64,000 bases of DNA from Paraconiothyrium sp. Pb-2020. Its lineage: Eukaryota; Ascomycota; Dothideomycetes; Pleosporales; Didymosphaeriaceae. Position numbers and translations under genes: made by a program. The notes beneath the pieces were generated by a model. The model did no database searches, was not told the DNA's origin, and worked only from the letters and a program-made list of their open reading frames with translations. Each line of letters opens with the position of its first letter. Position 1 is the first letter of the stretch. The stretch covers positions 2,771,286 to 2,835,285 of the forward strand of contig JAJUBI010000004.1 of the NCBI GenBank assembly GCA_022419385.1, read 5' to 3'. This document shows, piece after piece, positions 58,788 to 64,000 of the stretch.

Positions 58788-59744
58788 ATGGCGAAGACAA
58801 CAACCACAGCAGTAGTGCTCTTCACGCTCCTGCAGTCTGCGACCGCACATTGTACGCCCTTTTCCACACCCAAACGCACTCTTCGCCTACTGACAAGCTA
58901 ACGAGATTACTTCCCCCACCTCATCGTTAACGGTACCGTAACCCCCGAATTCAAATTCGTCCGCGACGTCGCGCCTGCAGAAGGCAACTACTCCGACCCT
59001 GATGGCTACAACGGCAAAGAATATCCCATCTACGGTGACTTCGAGAACACGTACATGACGGACGTACGCTGCGGCCGGGACGCCTTTGCCACAGGCGCTT
59101 CCAAGACCGAAACAGCCACCATCGAGGCGGGAAGCGAGGTTGGGTTCCACATCAAGGTACGTCTCCTCCTCCTTCACTCCCGGTTCTGTCCGCGTATGAG
59201 GTGGTGGCTGATAAATGTGAGATATAGGAGTTCAAAGACACACAATTCAATAACGGGATTTTCCACCCGGGCCCGGCACAGGTCTACATGAGCAAGTCTG
59301 AGGACCTGACTACAGATGAGGGGGACGGCGACTGGTTCAAGATCTACTACCTTGGGCCTGATAGCGATACTCATTGGGCTACGGACAGGGCGACTCAGAT
59401 CAACTTCACTATTCCGCTCACGACCCCGCCTGGTACTTGTACGTCGACACTCCTCCCCTTATCATGACTTCTTATTCCTTGCTAACGCATCTTTTTCTCA
59501 AGATCTCCTCCGACTTGAACTCCCCTTCCCGATCAAAGACTGGCCCGGCCACAGCCAGTGGTACGTCAATTGCGCCCATGTCGAAGTTGTAGGCGAAGGC
59601 GGGGGCACCCCCGGTCCGTCGATCAGGATTCCGGATGATTACAGCAACTATGATGAGGGAATTGGGTTGACGACTCCAGGCGTAGAGTTCAATGCGGGAC
59701 TGGATAAGTACGTTCCGCCCGGGCCAGAAGTCTGGACAGGTTAG
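58788..59744 (+). CDS. Secreted AA9 lytic polysaccharide monooxygenase
   Basis: Copper-dependent polysaccharide monooxygenase of family AA9, which oxidatively cleaves cellulose or related glucans outside the cell. Exons are 58788-58851, 58906-59156, 59228-59438 and 59503-59744, with introns of 54, 71 and 64 bp. The product is 255 aa. The signal peptide is MAKTTTTAVVLFTLLQSATA, so the mature chain starts with His21, the first histidine-brace ligand. The second is probably His118 in GIFHPGPAQVYMSK. The axial Tyr196 and nearby Gln194 are in HSQWYVNCAHVEVVGEG. Other family marks are NTYMTDVRCGRDA, GDWFKIYYLG and IPLTTPPGTYLLRLELPFP. No cellulose-binding module or GPI site follows; the chain ends just after PPGPEVWTG. 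The first intron begins one base after the His21 codon. The exact acceptor of that intron (...AACGAG) is less certain. Confidence 0.9.
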
Positions 59745-60227
59745 AGGGCTCGCATTCGAGGATATTGGACGGTATTGAAATGATGGGAAAGTATGAACAA
59801 CCTATGGGAGGGGAGGGGGCCAGTTGATGGGGTTGCTCCCAAGCGCTACGAAGATTCAATTCAAACCGTTCGTTCACGTTAGCAAAATTTCAGACGTAGA
59901 AAATTGTAAGAGAAAAATTGCGGTCATTAGGCCGGGATGAGTATAACTTGTATAACCCACCGCTCTCCCGCATGCACAAGACTAGAAGATAATATACGTG
60001 TAAAATGGTGTACACAAACAATGCCATGGGCAAGACCGAAGTCTCCAAATTCCAAATGTGCGCCCAACCAAGTGCGATGACGCTGATGTACAAGGGAACG
60101 CCGAAACCAATGCATACAAGCATACAAAAAGAACCTTACTTCATCATCTATTTCCGCTCGTTCTTTCCCGTAGCCTCCTCTATATCTGGGATTTCCTTTT
60201 ACTCCCAGTCTGTCTCCTCGGTCGTTC
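59745..60227. other. Convergent spacer
   Basis: 483 bp between the AA9 stop and the 3' end of the RGG-protein gene. No gene is seen. Confidence 0.5.
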
Positions 60228-63200
60228 CTAACGACTTTCTCTCCGGCTATCTGGAGGAATGCCAGGCACCAGAACCTTAAACGGCATATCCCTTCCCGGT
60301 TGACTCGCTCCAATCCCCATCCCTATCCCCATCGGTGAATAAGGGCTTACATGACTGGGAGCTGGTGCCAGCGGAGGAGGTCCATTGCTCTTGGGTCGTG
60401 GCGCTGTCCTCGGGCCATACGGCGTTGGGTATGCGGACATTGGAACCTGCGGTGGCAGAGGCGCAGGCGCGAGGGTGCGACCTGGGCCCGGAGGCGGCGG
60501 CGGGGGTATGGTGGAGGGGAGGGCGGCGAGCGGAGAGGTCTGCATAACAAGGGATGGTGGCGGTGGGTATGAGACAGGCGGGGCATGCACGATTGAAGGC
60601 GATGGAACGGTGAAGGCCGGCGGTGGAGGCGGGTGCGAGTGGAAAGCCTGAACCTCTTGAGGAGGCGGCGGTGGAGGCGGCGGTGCGTGCGGGTCGGGAT
60701 AGAATAAGATTGGGCGGTGTTGCGGCTCTGGAAGTGGTTTCGCGGCCGGTGATCCGGCGCCTGATGTCTTGCCGCCTCGCCGGCCGGTACCAGAGTTGGA
60801 GCGGGAGGTGGGTGGTTTGGGTGGCGTGCCACTCTTCTCGTCGGCTTCTTTTTGGCGGGCCTTACGTTCGGCCCACCATATGGTCATGGATTGACTGCGC
60901 TTCTCGCTCTTAACGCGTGGCTTCTTCCGTGAACCGGAGGCCGAGTTATTTGCAGAGTCATCATAGGGGTTGCTATACTGGCTTAGTGGAGTAGTGTTCA
61001 TATAAGTGTCGGGAGTATGTGCGCTCGGATGTGGTCCTGCGCCTAATTCCTGGTAGGCATGAGGCTGAGGCGTAGCTTGGAAGACGGTCTCTGTAGAATT
61101 TGGACCAATGACGGAAGGCGCGACGGCCGCACCCACAGGCGTATTCACCGTGAACTGGTTTTGGCCTTCGCTCATTGACTGAAGAGCAGGTGGATGCCCA
61201 TTCGGCGCATGCGCTGATGGGATGGGCTCATCTTCTTCAAATAATCTCTTCCTAGGCCCTTTTTGACTGTGTCCGCCTCGTCCTCTGCCACCTCTACTCC
61301 CACCTCTGCCTCTGCCTCCTCTTGTAGCTGCTCGAACAAATTGTTCTTCGTCGTCCACCGAGTCAGCGTTCGAGGCACCGTCATCTCCGGAGCTAGTCAC
61401 AGCAGACTCTTCTCGCATCTCCTGAACTCGCGGGTGAAGCAGGCCTTTTCCACGCTTGACGCGCCCATCTGGCTCGGGCGTCGCAGATGCGGCAGACTCA
61501 GCCGGCTTGGCATACTTGCTGACCCCCTTCTTTCGGGCGCCACCCCAACCGTTGTGTTTCTTTGGCGTAGTAGTACCCGTCCCTGCGTCACTCCCCTCGA
61601 ATCGGCGTGTTGCCCGGCGTTGTCGCTTGGTAGGCCGACCTTCTTCGTCCTCCTCCTCTTCCTCACTAGGAGCAGCAGAGTCTAGCATAGCATTCGCGCG
61701 GCGCTGTCGCAGCTCCCTCCCGCCGGACTGTTCATGACCCGGGCGTTGAATGAACGGATCCTGGAAACCTGGTTCTGTTATTTTTGGATTGTAGATGTAG
61801 CCGTAGATATCTGCCTCTTTCATGTCTTCATATACGAGTGGATTGATAGGGACTCGACCACCATTGCAAGGCTTCTTGGGCGGGTGCGCATGAGGAGCAG
61901 TCTATCAATTTAGCATGTTATAGCAAATTAATAGTCTGGAACCACCTACCCGAGCGTCTAGCCGAAGATACTCATCTTGCCACGCTTTCAAAATCCTTTG
62001 CGTGTTCTCGGCCAGCGCATACAAGCTCTCAGTGCTCCGTTGTGCGAGAGGAAATTTTGTCAACGAAGCGATGACATCTTGCGCATCCACCATAGGTTCG
62101 AACCTCTTCTGCAAGAGGTAGTCGGCTCTATCCTCGCATTCGGCCTCGACGGGACTAGGCAAGCCTTCAATCCATGGTCCGGGAAGATCAGAGTCGGATA
62201 GCGCATCATCCTCTGGATCTAGAGGAGGCAATTTCGGCGGGGGGATGGGCGTGGAAGTACCTTCTTTCGGGGTTCTTGTCCGCGAAGCCGACTTTGCTGG
62301 TAAATATATCTTGGGTACGGCGACTGGAACAGGAATCTTGGCGTCTGGATCTTTATAGGCTTGCACGAGTGCTGACGGTGGTGAGCCCGGCGGTGTCTGG
62401 GATGGGCAGATGACGTCGCCCATTTTCTCATAGTCGCCACTCCCTTCTGTTTTATGTTTCTTTTGAATATCGTCAAGATCATCATCGGTGAAGTCGTTCA
62501 TGGTTTCGTCGGCATCTGAGAATTCGTTCATGGTTTCGTCTTCCAGTTCGGGCGATCGCTTAGCGTCTTCAACAGCCGACTCCTGATTGGACGGCTCCTC
62601 ATCGTCTTCTTCCACTAACGGAAAGGCGGGTGCAGCATTGCGAGATGGTCGAGTGCGCAAAGGAGATGTCGTTCGTGGTGCAGCAGATGCTGTTCCACCT
62701 CTGCCTCCACGACTTCCTCTACCCCTTCCTCCTCTGCCGCGACTGCCCCTGCTTCCGCGACCACCGCGGCCACGGCCCCTGCCCCGGGTAGCGGCAGGCT
62801 GGGGCGAAGGAATCTCGTCGCTCTCGTCATCACTCATTGTATCAGAATGAGTGAAGAGAGTGCTCATTGCAGGTGGCTCGGATCGCTCGCTGAATCTCCG
62901 TTTCCTGGAATTTTTCTGTTCCTTGAGGCCGTCCAAAAAATCGCGTGGAAGGCCAAACACGTGGAAAATGGGCGCCTCATAGATACCGTAGACAACGTTA
63001 CCGGCTTCAAGGTCCGCATAATTGGCAATAGTTGAAGCTTGACGAGTGGTCTTTCTTGTCTGCGGAGTTGTGCTGGATTGATGTGAATTGGCTCTTGGTG
63101 ACACAATGTCTGGCTTGCTGTCTGGTTTTGCAGCTGACTTTGAACCGCGACCAGAACGTGTCCGCGAAGGCGGCTCATCATCCTGCTGATTTGCGTTGCG

Positions 63201-63242
63201 GCGCTGCGACGAACGCCCTGGAAGATTCCTAGGACCAGCCAT
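60228..63242 (-). CDS. Large low-complexity RGG- and proline-rich protein, probably nuclear
   Basis: Predicted protein of 988 aa that I do not recognise. Exon 1 is 63242-61950. The intron is 61949-61902 (48 bp, GTAGGT...GATAG). Exon 2 is 61901-60228. The join gives DEYLRLDAR-TAPHAHPPKKPC and runs on into NPLVYEDMKEADIYGYIYNP, the best-ordered part. Other ordered islands are YADLEAGNVVYGIYEAPIF and a helical stretch with DYLLQKRFEPMVDAQDVIAS. The rest is low complexity: two Arg-Gly-rich tracts (one near residue 155, RGRGRGRGGRGSRGSRGRGG; another in exon 2), basic clusters (TKRQRRATRR), acidic runs, and a proline-rich C-terminus. The RGG boxes and basic clusters suggest a nuclear RNA- or chromatin-associated role, which is inference. 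The start at 63242 is the first ATG; upstream open sequence begins with a TTG. Confidence 0.75.
62494..62540. repeat. Two-copy 30-bp tandem repeat inside the RGG-protein gene
   Basis: TCGTTCATGGTTTCGTC occurs at 62494-62510 and 62524-62540. On the coding strand it encodes the repeated acidic motif DETMN(E/D)F. The array is in frame, and its copy number may vary. Confidence 0.8.
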
Positions 63243-63726
63243 TGATGCGGGATGACGGCCCAACAAGATTGTTGTGGTCAACGGGAGGAGAAGGGTGGAT
63301 TCAATTCATGGAATGGTAGGTACCGTCCCGGGGGAGGCGTAGCGCGATCGCAGTCAGGGTGACGGTCGCATGCGCCAAAAAGAAGACCACCAAGTAGGCG
63401 CGCAGCGCTGGAAGATTGGAACTTGGGGTATTCTTGAAAGAGCAGCAATACTCCGCACTTTCAGGGATTCCTCGATCCAAGTGGAGATGGTTGATGCTGG
63501 CAGGCGTGATCTTTGTCTTGAGGCGCTCTGGCTGCTCTTGCAAAACCCGATCTTGGCACTGCGCTCTGATTGGCCGCCTATTGCTCTGGCATTATGCAGC
63601 ACCAACAATGGCCGCTGCACTCCACAATAGCTCCGCTCGGTATGCAGCTTCCCTATTGTTTAACCTGACATTCACCAAACACGCTCCCGACACAATAAGC
63701 TGCACCACACCTTGAACACCTCCATC
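63243..63726. promoter_or_regulatory. Divergent intergenic region at the right end
   Basis: 484 bp between the start codons of the RGG-protein gene (minus) and the partial gene at 63727 (plus). It probably holds both promoters. No specific element is assigned. Confidence 0.45.
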
Positions 63727-64000
63727 ATGCCGCCTAAGACGGTCGAGGAGCAACTAGCCGAGCTCGAAATGGAGGCGGAGGCACCCGCTGCACCCCCGCC
63801 TAAGAGCTCCAAGGCCGCCAAAGCTCCGCGCAAGACGGCCCAGCAGGACATCGACGCCCTCAAGGAGCTCGAGGAGCTGGAGGCGCTTGAGAAGTTCCAG
63901 GCACCCGAAGCGCCACGGCCTTCCAGTCGCTCAAACACACCGAAGCTATCGTCCTCGTCGACCGCATCCAGCAAAAAGGCAGGCGTTGCAACACCGTCGT
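63727..64000 (+). CDS. 5' end of a coiled-coil / low-complexity protein, cut by the window
   Basis: An open frame from the ATG at 63727 runs off the window after 91 codons. It begins MPPKTVEEQLAELEMEAEAP, then a Lys/Ala/Pro-rich segment, a charged helical repeat (DIDALKELEELEALEKFQ) and a Ser/Pro-rich region (RPSSRSNTPKLSSSSTASS). The order of acidic helix and SR-x-NTP segment recalls the N-termini of fungal Mtc1-like (DUF5427) proteins, but this is only a resemblance by eye. CAAACACGCTCCCGACACAA-type leader sequence precedes it. Confidence 0.6.
   Translation, partial: MPPKTVEEQLAELEMEAEAPAAPPPKSSKAAKAPRKTAQQDIDALKELEELEALEKFQAPEAPRPSSRSNTPKLSSSSTASSKKAGVATPS

Noticed and set aside
59374..59592. 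72-codon frame overlapping the AA9 gene
   Set aside because: It is an out-of-phase reading across exon 3, intron 3 and exon 4 of the AA9 gene.

Overview
The window looks like part of a chromosome from a filamentous ascomycete fungus (Pezizomycotina, perhaps Dothideomycetes; the class is a guess). Genes are split by short GT-AG introns, mostly 45-125 bp. Universal eukaryotic genes sit beside families typical of moulds: a PTH11-like receptor, a LaeA-like methyltransferase, a P450, an AA9 polysaccharide monooxygenase and a Leu3-like Zn2Cys6 regulator. There are no operons. Gene models were spliced by hand, using donor and acceptor sites, reading phase and family conservation. No search was run, so symbols rest on recognised protein features.

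Layout. 0.4-4.0 kb: an FAD oxidoreductase, an ExoIII-like nuclease and ribosomal protein eS21. 4.0-7.1 kb: no confident gene, one diverged direct repeat. 7.1-14.8 kb: head-to-head RTC1 (WDR24/Sea2, SEA complex) and an HMT1-type ABC transporter. 16.3-22.8 kb: a methyltransferase, head-to-head RPN11 (proteasome lid deubiquitinase) and RPD3 (class I histone deacetylase), and a small dual-specificity phosphatase. 23.3-27.3 kb: a tandem pair of 2EXR/F-box-like paralogues, a small two-exon orphan and a doubtful spliced frame. 28.1-36.1 kb: a PTH11-like receptor, an orphan protein and an aldehyde dehydrogenase, with long empty stretches. 39.0-48.2 kb: a P450, vacuolar alkaline phosphatase, a four-helix membrane protein and a Leu3-like regulator. 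49.1-57.6 kb: ribosomal protein eL34 and the spliceosome core PRP8. 58.8-64 kb: a secreted AA9 enzyme, a large low-complexity RGG/proline-rich protein and the 5' end of one more gene.

The housekeeping genes cover translation (eS21, eL34), splicing (PRP8), protein turnover (RPN11), chromatin (RPD3), TORC1 control (RTC1) and vacuole function (HMT1-like, PHO8-like). The accessory genes lie between them in gene-poor stretches.

The clearest anomaly is in PRP8. An in-frame TAA sits in a highly conserved segment, and two compensating one-base indels within about 16 bp explain it. Other points of note are an in-frame, stop-free 90-bp intron inside the zinc cluster of the Leu3-like regulator, an atypical I-helix in the P450, and several orphan genes. 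I found no clearly new multi-gene system, CRISPR array, rRNA, tRNA or intact transposon.
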